Shown here piece after piece: positions 1 to 7,885 of a DNA stretch of 26,585 nt. Made by a program: the position numbers and the translations under genes. The notes beneath the pieces are model-generated. The model was given only the letters and a program-made list of their open reading frames with translations. It had not been told where the DNA came from and did no database searches. The DNA comes from Brevundimonas sp. GTDB lineage: Bacteria; Pseudomonadota; Alphaproteobacteria; Caulobacterales; Caulobacteraceae. The stretch is taken from contig JAVHYH010000004.1 in NCBI GenBank assembly GCA_031119155.1, positions 1-26,585 of the forward strand. The letters are read 5' to 3'. Numbering within the stretch: the stretch's first letter is position 1; each line of letters opens with the position of its first letter.

Positions 1-1434
1 GTCGCCGCGCCCGTTCATGCCGATGGTGGAGGTGGCGAGGCGGTCGACGAAGTCTCGGTCGTGGCTGACCAGAATGAGGGTGCCGTCGTACTGCTCGAGC
101 AGCTCTTCCAGCTTCTCGAGCGTGTCCATGTCGAGGTCGTTGGTCGGCTCGTCGAGAATCAGCATGTTGGCCGGCTTGGCGAGCGCGCGGGCCAGCAGGA
201 GACGGTTCCGCTCGCCGCCCGACAGGGTGGAGATCGGCTGGCGCAACTGGGCTTCCTGGAACAGGAAGTCCTTGGCGTAGGCGGCGACGTGTTTGGAGTG
301 GCCGCGCACGAGGATGGAGTCGCCGCCGCCGGGCGTGAGGGCGTCCCACAGGGTCATGTCGGACTTCAGACCCTCGCGGGACTGGTCCAGATAGACGGGC
401 TCGAGGTTGGCGCCGAGGCGAACCGTGCCTTCGTCGGGCGCGAGTTCGCCGAGCAGGACCTTGACGAGTGTCGTCTTGCCCGCGCCGTTGGGACCGACGA
501 TAGCCAGACGATCCCCCCGGATGACCCGGGTGGTCAGGCCCTTGAAGATGGTGCGGTCGCCAAACGTTTTGGAGACGCCCTTGAGGTCGGCGACCAGCTT
601 GCCGGAGGTCGCACCGCTGTCGACGCCGAGGTGGAGTTCGCGGGGCAGATCCTTGACCCGCTCGGCGCGGTCGGCGCGCATGGCCATCAGGGCGCGGGCG
701 CGGCCCTCGTTGCGGGTGCGCTGGGCGGTGATGGAGCGGTAGAAGGTGTAGGTCTCGGCCTCGATCTTCTTGGTCAGGCGACGGAGGCTTTCGGCTTCCT
801 CCTCCATGACCTTGGCGGCCCATTCGTCAAAGGCGACGAAGCCCTTGTCGAGGGTGCGGACCTTGCGGCCTTCCAGCCAGTGCACGGATTGGGTGACGCG
901 GTTGAGGAAGGCGCGGTCGTGGCTGACGACCAGGACGGCGAAGCGGGCCGAGAGCAGTTCGTTCTCGAGCAGTTCGATGGCGAGGATGTCGAGGTGGTTG
1001 GTCGGCTCGTCGAGCAGGAGCAGGTCGGGCTCTTCGGCGAAGGCCTTGGCCAGGGCGGCGCGACGGGTCTCGCCGCCCGACAGGTTGACGGCAGGCTTGT
1101 GCGGATCGAGCCCGAAGGTGGTCAGCCAGCTTTCGGCGGTCCAGCGCTCGGCCTCGCCGGAGGCGGCATAGTCGAGCAGGGTCTCACCCCTGATGTCCGG
1201 CTCCTGCGGGACATAGGCGAAGCGGGTGCCGGCCTGCACCGATCGGTCGCCGGCGTCCGGCTCGATCAGACCCATGACCAGCTTCATCAGGGTGGACTTG
1301 CCCGCGCCGTTGCGACCGACGAGGGCGGCGCGGGTGCGCGGCTCGATGGCCATGTCGACACCGTCGAACAACGGGCGTTGACCGTCCTGAAGACGGACAT
1401 CCTTGAGGGCGACGAGAGGGGGACGGGCAGCCAT
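1..1434 (-). CDS. uup: Uup-like ABC-F family ATPase (3' end outside the window)
   Basis: Soluble duplicated ABC ATPase without membrane segments, of the ABC-F class that acts on ribosomes; Uup has also been linked to branched DNA intermediates. Reading the reverse complement from the ATG at 1434 gives 478 codons with no stop before the window edge, so the C-terminal part, including any coiled-coil domain, is not seen. The first ABC domain has Walker A GRNGAGKST (about residues 40-48), signature LSGGETRRAALA and Walker B LLLLDEPTNHLD. An arginine/glutamate-rich linker follows. The second domain has GPNGAGKTT, LSGGERNRLLLA and LILDEPTNDLD. The TNDLD motif and the LEPVYLDQSRE stretch resemble Uup rather than EttA or YheS. 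The gene is divergent from the TetR gene. A TATATG box about 8 nt before the ATG suggests a very short or absent leader, but I see no good -35 box. Confidence 0.9.
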   Translation of the reverse strand, partial: MAARPPLVALKDVRLQDGQRPLFDGVDMAIEPRTRAALVGRNGAGKSTLMKLVMGLIEPDAGDRSVQAGTRFAYVPQEPDIRGETLLDYAASGEAERWTAESWLTTFGLDPHKPAVNLSGGETRRAALAKAFAEEPDLLLLDEPTNHLDILAIELLENELLSARFAVLVVSHDRAFLNRVTQSVHWLEGRKVRTLDKGFVAFDEWAAKVMEEEAESLRRLTKKIEAETYTFYRSITAQRTRNEGRARALMAMRADRAERVKDLPRELHLGVDSGATSGKLVADLKGVSKTFGDRTIFKGLTTRVIRGDRLAIVGPNGAGKTTLVKVLLGELAPDEGTVRLGANLEPVYLDQSREGLKSDMTLWDALTPGGGDSILVRGHSKHVAAYAKDFLFQEAQLRQPISTLSGGERNRLLLARALAKPANMLILDEPTNDLDMDTLEKLEELLEQYDGTLILVSHDRDFVDRLATSTIGMNGRGD

Positions 1435-1483
1435 GGCGGGCCATATAGAGGAGGCCGCGACCGCCCGCCACGGGGGAGTTGCC

Positions 1484-1511
1484 TTGACGCTTACCGTCCG
1501 GACGGTATGTA
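1484..1511 (+). promoter_or_regulatory. TetR-gene promoter with embedded 16-bp palindromic operator
   Basis: A TTGACG -35 box (1484-1489) is followed by a TATGTA -10-like box (1506-1511). The perfect palindrome TACCGTCCGGACGGTA (1492-1507) fills the spacer and touches the -10 box. Transcription from this promoter would start at about 1517-1519, at or just before the ATG at 1519, so the mRNA would be leaderless or nearly so. A palindrome placed this way next to a TetR gene is the classic layout for autorepression. That binding is inferred, not shown. The palindrome centre is about 65 bp from the divergent uup start, so joint control is possible. Confidence 0.7.
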
Positions 1512-1518
1512 GCGCTGC

Positions 1519-2097
1519 ATGGATACCCTGACCCGCCGCCGCGCGCCCGACACGACCCGAGCAGAACTCCTCGACAAGGCGCTGGAGGTGATCGCCGAAC
1601 TGGGGCCGAAGGGCTTTACGCTGGACGCGGTGGCGGCGCGGACGACGGTGAGCAAGGGCGCGCTGCTGCACCATTTCCCGACCAAGATGGCGCTGCTGGA
1701 AGGCGTGGTGGACCACCTCGGCGCCCTGTTCAGCGAGGCGATCCTGACGGAGGCCGAGCGCGATCCGCAGCCCTATGGCCGACTGGCGCGGGCGTATCTG
1801 CGGGTGACGATCAATGATGCGGTGACCAGTGAGGACACGAGCATCGGGCGGGCGATCCTGGCGGCCTGTGCGGTCGAGCCTTCGTTGCGGGACCGCTGGA
1901 CGGCGGCGACGGCGGCGGCGCGGGCGGATGACCCGACCGATCCGGTCGGCGCGGATGACGCCCTGTTGCTGCGGCTGGTCGCCGACGGGCTGTGGATGTC
2001 GGATATCTTCGGCGTCTATCAGGTGTCGCCGGAGCAGCGGCGCGCTCTGCTGTCGCTGCTGACGCCGGGCCATGTGCTGATGGAGACGGGAGCATGA
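1519..2097 (+). CDS. TetR/AcrR family transcriptional regulator
   Basis: A 192-residue dimeric DNA-binding repressor. The N-terminal helix-turn-helix spans about residues 15-62, with the typical LDAVAARTTVSKGALLHHF recognition segment followed by TKMALLEGVV. The all-helical C-terminal domain is variable and its ligand cannot be read from sequence. The ATG at 1519 was chosen because the promoter and operator end at 1511, leaving room for almost no leader; there is no Shine-Dalgarno sequence, which fits a leaderless start. The stop overlaps the ATG of the downstream SMR transporter gene (ATGA, 2094-2097). The two genes therefore form an operon, and the likely role is substrate-responsive control of that pump and of the regulator itself. 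Confidence 0.88.
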   Translation: MDTLTRRRAPDTTRAELLDKALEVIAELGPKGFTLDAVAARTTVSKGALLHHFPTKMALLEGVVDHLGALFSEAILTEAERDPQPYGRLARAYLRVTINDAVTSEDTSIGRAILAACAVEPSLRDRWTAATAAARADDPTDPVGADDALLLRLVADGLWMSDIFGVYQVSPEQRRALLSLLTPGHVLMETGA

Positions 2098-2432
2098 GCC
2101 CGCTGACCTGGGCGGCGCTGGCCGGGGCGATCGCGCTGGAGGTCGCCGGAACGACGATGCTGCAGATGTCGCAGCAGTTCACGAAACCCTGGCCGACGGT
2201 CGGGATGGCGGCCTGCTATCTGGTCGCTTTCTATCTGCTGTCGATTGCGTTGAAGCAGATCCCGGTCGGGCTGGCCTATGCGATCTGGAGCGGGCTGGGC
2301 GTGGTGGCGATCGCGACCATCGGCGTGGTCCTGTTCAAGCAGAGGCTCGACCTGCCCGCGATCGCCGGACTGGGGCTGATCGTGAGCGGGGTGCTGGTCA
2401 TTAACCTGTTCTCGAAGAGCGTCAGCCACTGA
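2094..2432 (+). CDS. Small multidrug resistance (SMR) family transporter
   Basis: A 112-residue inner-membrane protein with four hydrophobic helices. SMR proteins work as dual-topology dimers that exchange protons for cationic drugs, quaternary ammonium compounds or guanidinium. The single membrane-embedded acidic residue that couples protons to substrate (E14 of EmrE) is present as E16 in ALEVAGTTMLQMS. The conserved GLAYAIWSGLGVV segment of helix 3 is intact. I start at 2094, in the 4-nt overlap with the TetR stop codon, rather than at an upstream in-frame ATG that would add a 34-residue non-hydrophobic tail inside the TetR gene. I cannot separate the Qac, Gdx and SugE-like substrate classes. 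The gene ends 7 bp from the convergent J-protein gene. Confidence 0.88.
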   Translation: MSPLTWAALAGAIALEVAGTTMLQMSQQFTKPWPTVGMAACYLVAFYLLSIALKQIPVGLAYAIWSGLGVVAIATIGVVLFKQRLDLPAIAGLGLIVSGVLVINLFSKSVSH

Positions 2433-2439
2433 GGCCCGG

Positions 2440-4302
2440 CTAGCGGCGGCGGTCCTTCCGTTTCGGGCGGGACAGAAGCTGGTCGAGGCGGGGTGCGGCT
2501 TCCCAGACGAAGGTCAGGAGGGCGCCGCCGGCCAGCCAGGCGCCGACAGCGACGAAGGTCGCCGAGGCCATGACCGTGTAGGGCGCGAACCAGACCGCGA
2601 CGGCGCAGGGCAGCCAGCCGAACCGCATCCAGTTGAACCAGACCGTCTGGGCGGCCAGGGACTGGATCAGGCGGATCGGGCGGGCGGCGAGGATCATCAG
2701 GATGAGCGCCGCCGAGGCGATGGTGCGGAAGCTCCAGTCGTTGTCGGGGACCGGAACGGTGGCGACGGCGACCATCGCGCCCACCGTGCCGAGGGCCAGA
2801 AGGCTGGCGGTGACCTGCCGTCGGCCGTGAGACAGGTTGAGCCAGGCGTCTTCCAGCGCCGGGCGTCCGTGGTGCGCCACGAGCGTGACGCCCGTCGCGA
2901 CCCAGCAGAGGCTGACCCAGGCCGCGCCGTGGGCGTGGACGACCAGCCAGCCCAGTGGAAGCATGGCCATGAAGAAGCCGGTCCGCAGGCCGGTGCGGCT
3001 TTCCTCGAAATGGGCGTTGGTGATGCTGGTCCAGGCGACCAGCGGGCCGAGGATGAGCCACCAGGCGGCGACCCAGGGCAGGTCGCCCGGAATGACCGAC
3101 GAAACGAGCAGAACGAGCGCCGCGACCGGCGCCCAGCCGAGCCGGACCCACGCGGGGCGGGACCAGACGCGTCCGTCATCGCGCCACCGCCGACGGGGGC
3201 GAACGAGACCGTAAAGCCAGATGGCTCCGAGGCCGGTGAGCGTGGACAGCGCCAGAACCCACAGGGCGAGAGCGTCAATGATGTCTGGGGGACCGAACAG
3301 CTCCGCAGACATTCCCAGGCCGGTGAGAAACAGGGGAAGCGTCAGAAGCGCCCAGAGGAAGATGGCGGGGAAGACCGGCGCCCGCTGCCGCCGGCGCCAT
3401 CTCTCCAGGGCCTTGGGGTCGGTCTTTGGAAGCAGACCGGCAAGTTCGTAGTCGAGGCGGTCGAGCAGGGCGCTGACCTTGGTCTCCAGTCCCAGGGTGA
3501 AGCGTTCGCGGAGCCGGCTCTGGAAGGTCGCCGGTTTGCTGAGCGCCTGCCAGGCCGCGTGGTCGGGGGCGTTGCGCTGCTCGAGATGACGAAGGACCGC
3601 GGCGGTCTCCCGCCGCTGCAGCACCATGGCGGCATGGCTCAGATCGACGCCGATCCGGCGATTGTCCCAGCCGAAGAACTGGATCAGCGGCTCGACGAGA
3701 TCGTCCGCCACCGGCCCGGCGCCGCCGATGACCCAGGCGAGCCAGTGTTCGGTCTGGACGTGGGTCTGCAGGGAGTCCATCGCCGGAGAGCGGAAGATCG
3801 CCAGCATGGCCGAGAGGGCGGAATGAGGATCCCCGTCCGGATGAGCGAGCAGGTGCGTGAGGCGGTCGCACAGCGCCTTGTGGGACTGCGCCAGCTCTCG
3901 TTCGCGATCCAGTTCGGCCCTGATGTCCGCGGCGTCTTCCGCGGTGGGACCAGGCGCGCCGATGTTCCAGTCCCGCGTGGCGCTCGACGGGCGGGCCGTG
4001 GGATCCTCAACGGGCGGCGGCGCAACGTCGGGACGATCCCAGCGGCGAGAGGCCTCGATGTCGGGCCAGACATCGTCGTAGTCCTCGTCTTCGTCGTCAA
4101 ACTCGTCGGAATGCGGTTGCGGTACGGCCCAGCCGTTCCGGGCCATGTTCGTGGCCTGGTCGAAGGCGGCGCGAAGGTTCTGGAAGCCCTCGGGGTCATC
4201 TTCCGGATGGACGATCTTCAGCCGCCGGGCGTAGGCGCGGCGAATCTCGTTGACGTCGTTGGTGGGGTCGATGCCGAGCGTGGCCCAGATCGAGCCCCTC
4301 AC
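2440..4302 (-). CDS. Polytopic membrane protein with N-terminal degenerate J-domain, partner of HscC
   Basis: A 620-residue protein. Residues 5-55 look like a J-domain (WATLGIDPTNDVNEIRRAYA), but the HPD motif is HPE (residues 32-34), followed by DDPEGFQNLR. An acidic, proline-rich linker (about 60-125) and a helical cytoplasmic region (about 125-310) follow. About eight to ten hydrophobic segments fill residues 315-600, and the protein ends in a basic tail (RPKRKDRRR). It resembles the J-like membrane proteins DjlB/DjlC that work with HscC in E. coli, but it has many more membrane segments. The start is GTG at 4302, in a GTGA overlap with the hscC stop codon, so the two are translationally coupled. 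The inferred role is to recruit the Hsp70 to a membrane substrate or site; the substrate is unknown. Confidence 0.75.
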   Translation of the reverse strand: MRGSIWATLGIDPTNDVNEIRRAYARRLKIVHPEDDPEGFQNLRAAFDQATNMARNGWAVPQPHSDEFDDEDEDYDDVWPDIEASRRWDRPDVAPPPVEDPTARPSSATRDWNIGAPGPTAEDAADIRAELDRERELAQSHKALCDRLTHLLAHPDGDPHSALSAMLAIFRSPAMDSLQTHVQTEHWLAWVIGGAGPVADDLVEPLIQFFGWDNRRIGVDLSHAAMVLQRRETAAVLRHLEQRNAPDHAAWQALSKPATFQSRLRERFTLGLETKVSALLDRLDYELAGLLPKTDPKALERWRRRQRAPVFPAIFLWALLTLPLFLTGLGMSAELFGPPDIIDALALWVLALSTLTGLGAIWLYGLVRPRRRWRDDGRVWSRPAWVRLGWAPVAALVLLVSSVIPGDLPWVAAWWLILGPLVAWTSITNAHFEESRTGLRTGFFMAMLPLGWLVVHAHGAAWVSLCWVATGVTLVAHHGRPALEDAWLNLSHGRRQVTASLLALGTVGAMVAVATVPVPDNDWSFRTIASAALILMILAARPIRLIQSLAAQTVWFNWMRFGWLPCAVAVWFAPYTVMASATFVAVGAWLAGGALLTFVWEAAPRLDQLLSRPKRKDRRR

Positions 4303-6005
4303 AGCCAGGTCTCGCCCTCGAAGCGGTCAAGCACCTCGCTCAGCCGGGTGCGCGCCTGCTCGATGTCGCGAGGATCCTGACGCTCGAGGGCGCCTTCGAA
4401 CAGCTGGATCTCGCCGGCGATGAACTGGCGATCATTGCCGAGGCTTTCCTCGTAGCAGCGGTTGGCGCGGGCCATGACCGCCTTGTTGGTGTCGGCGTCC
4501 CGGGGGTGCTGCTTGAGGGCGGCGAGCACCGCGCGACGCTTCTCGAAGTCCGCGTCGCTCTTCACGGCCTCATCGGCGATGACCAGTTCGCGTCGTTCGC
4601 CGGTCTTGGGGATGTGGACGTCCACTTCCAGCAAGCCGTTGATGTCGTAGCTGAAACGGACCTCGATGTGGACCGAGCCGGGCGGGCCCGCCGGGATCGG
4701 CACTTCCAGTTTGCCGAGCTCGATGTTGTCCGAGAGGTTCCGCGACTCGCCTTGATAGACGGGGATATCGACCACCCGCTGGTTGGCGGAACTGTTGGCG
4801 TAGTACTGGACGCGGCTGGCCGGAATGACGGTGTTCCGCTCGATGATCGGCGAGAGGGTCGCCGGGAGCCAGCGGCCGTTGGCATCCTGGTCGCTGGCGG
4901 CGATGCCGAGGGTGTAAGGACAGACGTCGGTCATGACGACTTCCTTGAGGGCGACGTCGCGGGCCTTCAGACCGGCCTGCACAGCGGCGCCGACGGCGAC
5001 GGCCTCGTCCGGATTGACGGCATTGGCCGGGAAGCGGCCGAACATCCGGGTGATGGCCCGGCGGACCAGCGGCATGCGGGTCGAGCCGCCGACAAGAATG
5101 ATCTCGGACAGTTCATCGGCGCGCAGGTTCGCGTCCCGGAGCGAGCGAAGGACCGGATCGCGCAGGCGGGTGATCAGTCCGGCGGCAAGGGCCTCGAAGT
5201 CATCCGCCGTGACCTGCCGCTCGTAGGTCTTGTCCTTCCAGGTGACGGACATGGTCGCCGAGGGACCGTCGGTCAGAGCCCGACGGGCGCGTTCGGCGGC
5301 GTGGCGGATGCGCTCGCGAAGGAGAGGATCGGAACGGTCCTTCTCGGGCACGTCCTTGCCGACGGTGCGACGGAATTCCTCGCACAGGATGTCGTTGAAA
5401 TCCTCGCCGCCGAGGCGGTTGTCGCCGGTCGAGGCGCGCACCTCGATGATGCCTTCGAAGATTTCGAGCACGGAGACGTCGAAGGTGCCGCCGCCGAGAT
5501 CGAAGACGAGGAAGCGGCTGGCGTCGCCCAGTTCGTGGATGCCGTAGGCGAGGGCGGCGGCGGTCGGCTCGTTGAGCAGGCGCTCGACCTTCAGCCCGGC
5601 CAGTTCGCCTGCGCGGCGGGTAGCCTTGCGCTGCTTGTCGTTGAAGTAGGCCGGGACGGTGATGACCGCCTCGGTCACGGGCTGGCCGAGCCAGGCCTCG
5701 GCGTCCGACTTCAGGCGGGCGAGGACGAGGGCCGACAGTTCCTCGGCGGTGAAGTCCTTCTTACCCAGCCGGGTCACCCGGTTGGAGCCCATGTAGCGTT
5801 TGAAGGCTGTGGCGGTCAGTTCGGGATGCGTCGATTGCCGCTCGCGGGCTGCGAGGCCGGTGATGACCTCGCCGGTGGTCTCGTCGAGGCTGACCGCGGA
5901 GGGCGTAAGAAAGTGACCGAGGCTGTTGGGGATCAGCTCCGCCTTGCCGTCCCGGAAGACGCCGACCGCACTATTGGTCGTGCCCAGATCAATCCCGATA
6001 ATCAC
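4299..6005 (-). CDS. hscC: HscC-type Hsp70 family chaperone
   Basis: A 568-residue ATP-dependent chaperone, shorter than DnaK (about 630 residues) and close to E. coli HscC. The nucleotide-binding domain (about 1-365) has phosphate-1 motif GIDLGTTNSAVGV, phosphate-2 motif LVFDLGGGTFDVSVLE and adenosine motif ILVGGSTRMPLVRRA. The substrate-binding domain follows (about 366-500), then a short helical lid. The C-terminus (FEGETWL) lacks the DnaK EEVD-like tail. The start is GTG at 6005, behind a GGGGGA ribosome site on the minus strand; ATT-ATC-GGG follows, giving the usual MIIGIDLGTTNS. It is co-transcribed with the membrane J-protein just downstream (4-nt overlap), and that genetic pairing supports the HscC assignment over DnaK. 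Confidence 0.88.
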   Translation of the reverse strand: MIIGIDLGTTNSAVGVFRDGKAELIPNSLGHFLTPSAVSLDETTGEVITGLAARERQSTHPELTATAFKRYMGSNRVTRLGKKDFTAEELSALVLARLKSDAEAWLGQPVTEAVITVPAYFNDKQRKATRRAGELAGLKVERLLNEPTAAALAYGIHELGDASRFLVFDLGGGTFDVSVLEIFEGIIEVRASTGDNRLGGEDFNDILCEEFRRTVGKDVPEKDRSDPLLRERIRHAAERARRALTDGPSATMSVTWKDKTYERQVTADDFEALAAGLITRLRDPVLRSLRDANLRADELSEIILVGGSTRMPLVRRAITRMFGRFPANAVNPDEAVAVGAAVQAGLKARDVALKEVVMTDVCPYTLGIAASDQDANGRWLPATLSPIIERNTVIPASRVQYYANSSANQRVVDIPVYQGESRNLSDNIELGKLEVPIPAGPPGSVHIEVRFSYDINGLLEVDVHIPKTGERRELVIADEAVKSDADFEKRRAVLAALKQHPRDADTNKAVMARANRCYEESLGNDRQFIAGEIQLFEGALERQDPRDIEQARTRLSEVLDRFEGETWL

Positions 6006-6105
6006 GCCTATCCCCCGAACAACCCACGATTTTCCCTAGCGTGGCCTTGGCTTTCGGGAAAGTGCGTGGGCGACACAAACGGCCGATCGGCGTATGGAGC
6101 CGCCG
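6006..6105. other. Divergent intergenic region hscC / YcgN-like gene
   Basis: About 100 bp that must hold promoters for both divergent genes. Visible structure includes the inverted repeat CCACG...CGTGG (6024-6028 and 6040-6044) and a CTTTC-GG-GAAAG palindrome (6051-6062). On the minus strand GCTAGGG resembles the Caulobacter -10 motif, but I find no convincing matching -35 box and no sigma-32 consensus, so I cannot place either promoter. Confidence 0.3.
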
Positions 6106-6561
6106 ATGACCGCCTTCTGGGACACAAAGACCCTCGACGAGATGACCCGCGAGGAGTGGGAGAGCCTGTGTGACGGGTGTGGTTTGTGCTGCCTGGTTCG
6201 TTTCGAGGACGAGGACACGGGCGAGGTGATCCCGACGCGGGTGCACTGCAAGCTGTTCGATCCGGTGCGCTGCACCTGTTCGGACTACGCCAATCGCAAG
6301 CAGCATGTGCCGGACTGCATCAAGCTGACGCCGTGGAATATCGAGGCGCTGGAGTGGATGCCCAAGTCCTGCGCCTATCGCCGCCTGCATGAAGGCCGGA
6401 CGCTGGCGCCCTGGCACCACCTGATCTCGGGCAGCCGCGAGACGGTGCATGAGGCCGGGGTGTCGGTGAAGGGGCAGACCGTCTCGGAGTTGGCGCTGAA
6501 GGAGGCGGAAGACGCGCTCGACTTCGAGGCGCCCGAGTGGCGCGAGGAGCGCGGCGTCTGA
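6106..6561 (+). CDS. YcgN/UPF0260-like cysteine-cluster protein
   Basis: A 151-residue cytoplasmic protein of the YcgN (UPF0260) / YkgJ-type zinc- or iron-binding group. It shows CDGCGLCC near residues 25-32, a CKLFDPVRCTCSDYANR stretch and a later PDCIKLTP; these conserved cysteines are typical of the family, and the function is not established. I prefer the ATG at 6106 over 6094, because GGAG (6096-6099) sits 6 nt before 6106 and the resulting start MTAFWDTKTLDEMT matches the usual family N-terminus. It precedes the GTA cluster on the same strand, but a perfect palindrome over its stop codon and a 160-bp gap separate it from the portal gene, so it is probably not a GTA gene. Confidence 0.82.
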   Translation: MTAFWDTKTLDEMTREEWESLCDGCGLCCLVRFEDEDTGEVIPTRVHCKLFDPVRCTCSDYANRKQHVPDCIKLTPWNIEALEWMPKSCAYRRLHEGRTLAPWHHLISGSRETVHEAGVSVKGQTVSELALKEAEDALDFEAPEWREERGV

Positions 6562-6576
6562 GTTCGGCCGAACTCA
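6559..6576. repeat. 18-bp perfect palindrome upstream of the GTA cluster
   Basis: TGAGTTCGGCCGAACTCA is a perfect palindrome that begins with the stop codon of the YcgN-like gene. In RNA it can fold as a 7-bp stem with a GGCC loop. It has no T-tract behind it (CGCGAAGAAG follows), so it is a poor intrinsic terminator. A binding site for a dimeric regulator is the alternative. It lies about 145 bp upstream of the portal start. Confidence 0.6.
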
Positions 6577-6594
6577 CGCGAAGAAGTCAGGCGT

Positions 6595-6614
6595 GATCAA
6601 GCGCTTGTAAAAAA
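6595..6614 (+). promoter_or_regulatory. IHF-like site and A-tract in the GTA upstream region
   Basis: GATCAAGCGCTTG (6595-6607) matches the IHF consensus WATCAANNNNTTR at every defined position except the first W, and it contains the palindrome CAAGCGCTTG. A run of six or more A residues follows directly (6609-6614). In Caulobacter crescentus IHF co-activates the GTA cluster together with GafY, so an IHF site just upstream of the first GTA gene would make sense. Against this, the A-tract is on the atypical side for this orientation. I see no clear -35/-10 pair in 6615-6721. Confidence 0.4.
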
Positions 6615-6721
6615 GAGTCCGCGATCTTCCAACAGTCGGACGCTGGCGGCGCATACTTTGGGCATGACGGGAAAGACCGACAGGGCCGAGGCGGCCCCGG
6701 TCCCGCTCCACGGAGATGATC

Positions 6722-7882
6722 ATGCTGAACTGGCGACGGCCCTTCGGGGACTGGCGGCGCATCGCCGCGCCCGAAACCAAGGACAGCCGGGTCGGCGCCC
6801 TGATCGCGCTCGGCAGCGGCGGGCGGGCCCGCTGGACGCCAAGGGATCTGGCCAGTCTGACGGCGGCCGGTTTCACGCAGAACCCGGTGGCCTACCGCTG
6901 CGTCCGGATGATCGCGGAGGCCGCAGCGGCGACCCCGCTGGCGGTGTTCGTCGACGGCGGTCGCGACGATACGCATCCGCTGGCGGCCCTGCTGGCGCGG
7001 CCCAATCCGGAGCAGTCGGGCGCCGAGTGGCTGGAGAGCGTCTATGGCGCGCTGCAGACGGCGGGGAACGCCTATGTCGAGGCGGCGGGAACGGAGACGC
7101 CGGAAGAGCTGTGGTCGCTGAGGCCCGACAGGATGAAGGTGGTGCCGGGGCGCAGTGGATGGCCGGACGCCTATGAGTATGCACTGAACGGCCGGTCGGT
7201 GACGTTCGGGCGGGCGCCGGACGGGTGGATGCCGGTGCTGCACCTGAAGCTGTTTCACCCGCTGGATGACCACTACGGCTTCTCGCCGCTGGAGGCTGCG
7301 GCCTTCTCCATCGACGTGCACAACGCCTCGGGCCAGTGGAACAAGGCGCTGCTGGACAACTCGGCGCGACCGTCCGGGGCGCTGGTGTTCACGGCGCGGG
7401 AAGGCGAGCGGCTGACGGACGAGCAGTTCACCGCGTTGAAGGGCCAGATCGACGATCTGCACAGTGGGGTCGCCAACGCGGGCCGACCGCTGGTGCTGGA
7501 AGGCGGGATGGACTGGAAGCCGCTGAGCTGGACGCCGGCGGATATGGATTTCATCGCCGGAAAGCACGCGGCGGCGCGAGAGATCGCCCTGGCGTTCGGG
7601 GTGCCGCCGCAGCTGCTGGGCATTCCCGGAGACGCGACCTACGCCAACTATCGCGAGGCCAATACCGCCTTCTGGCGCGGGACCATCGCGCCGCTGGTGC
7701 GCAAGACGGCGGCGGCGCTGACGGTCTGGCTGGGCGGGCGGTTCGACGGGGTGCGGATCGAGCCGGATCTGGACGCCGTGCCTGCGCTGCAGCCCGAGCG
7801 AGAGGCGCTGTGGGCGCGGTTGGAGGCGGCCAGCTTCCTGACAGACGAGGAACGGCGACGCATGGCCGGGGTGGGAGGCTGA
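6722..7882 (+). CDS. GTA/phage portal protein (HK97 family; RcGTA g3 equivalent)
   Basis: A 386-residue portal that would form the dodecameric ring at the capsid vertex through which DNA is packaged and released. Family signs include FTQNPVAYRCVRMIAEAAA, HPLAALLARPNPEQSG, YGFSPLEAAAFSIDVHNA and FGVPPQLLGIPGDATYANYREA. The ATG at 6716 abuts GGAG (6712-6715), whereas the ATG at 6722 has ideal 6-nt spacing from it, so I start at 6722 (MLNWRRPFG). The length is close to RcGTA g3. A GGGAGG at its 3' end serves the next gene. It is the first GTA gene in the window: no terminase reading frame lies directly upstream, contrary to RcGTA, where g2 precedes g3. Confidence 0.92.
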   Translation: MLNWRRPFGDWRRIAAPETKDSRVGALIALGSGGRARWTPRDLASLTAAGFTQNPVAYRCVRMIAEAAAATPLAVFVDGGRDDTHPLAALLARPNPEQSGAEWLESVYGALQTAGNAYVEAAGTETPEELWSLRPDRMKVVPGRSGWPDAYEYALNGRSVTFGRAPDGWMPVLHLKLFHPLDDHYGFSPLEAAAFSIDVHNASGQWNKALLDNSARPSGALVFTAREGERLTDEQFTALKGQIDDLHSGVANAGRPLVLEGGMDWKPLSWTPADMDFIAGKHAAAREIALAFGVPPQLLGIPGDATYANYREANTAFWRGTIAPLVRKTAAALTVWLGGRFDGVRIEPDLDAVPALQPEREALWARLEAASFLTDEERRRMAGVGG

Positions 7883-7885
7883 TCA

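Noticed and set aside
61..1512. 483-codon open frame on the plus strand
   Set aside because: It lies antisense to the ABC-F gene, whose reverse-strand translation has two complete ABC domains; the plus-strand translation matches nothing and is a high-GC shadow.
2827..6173. Two long plus-strand open frames (about 517 and 555 codons)
   Set aside because: They mirror the J-protein and HscC genes, have Arg/Gly-rich low-complexity translations and no family motifs.
6658..7176. Open frame starting before and overlapping the portal, considered as a terminase remnant
   Set aside because: The translation is Arg/Gly/Ala-rich with no terminase ATPase or nuclease motif, and most of it overlaps the portal in another frame.
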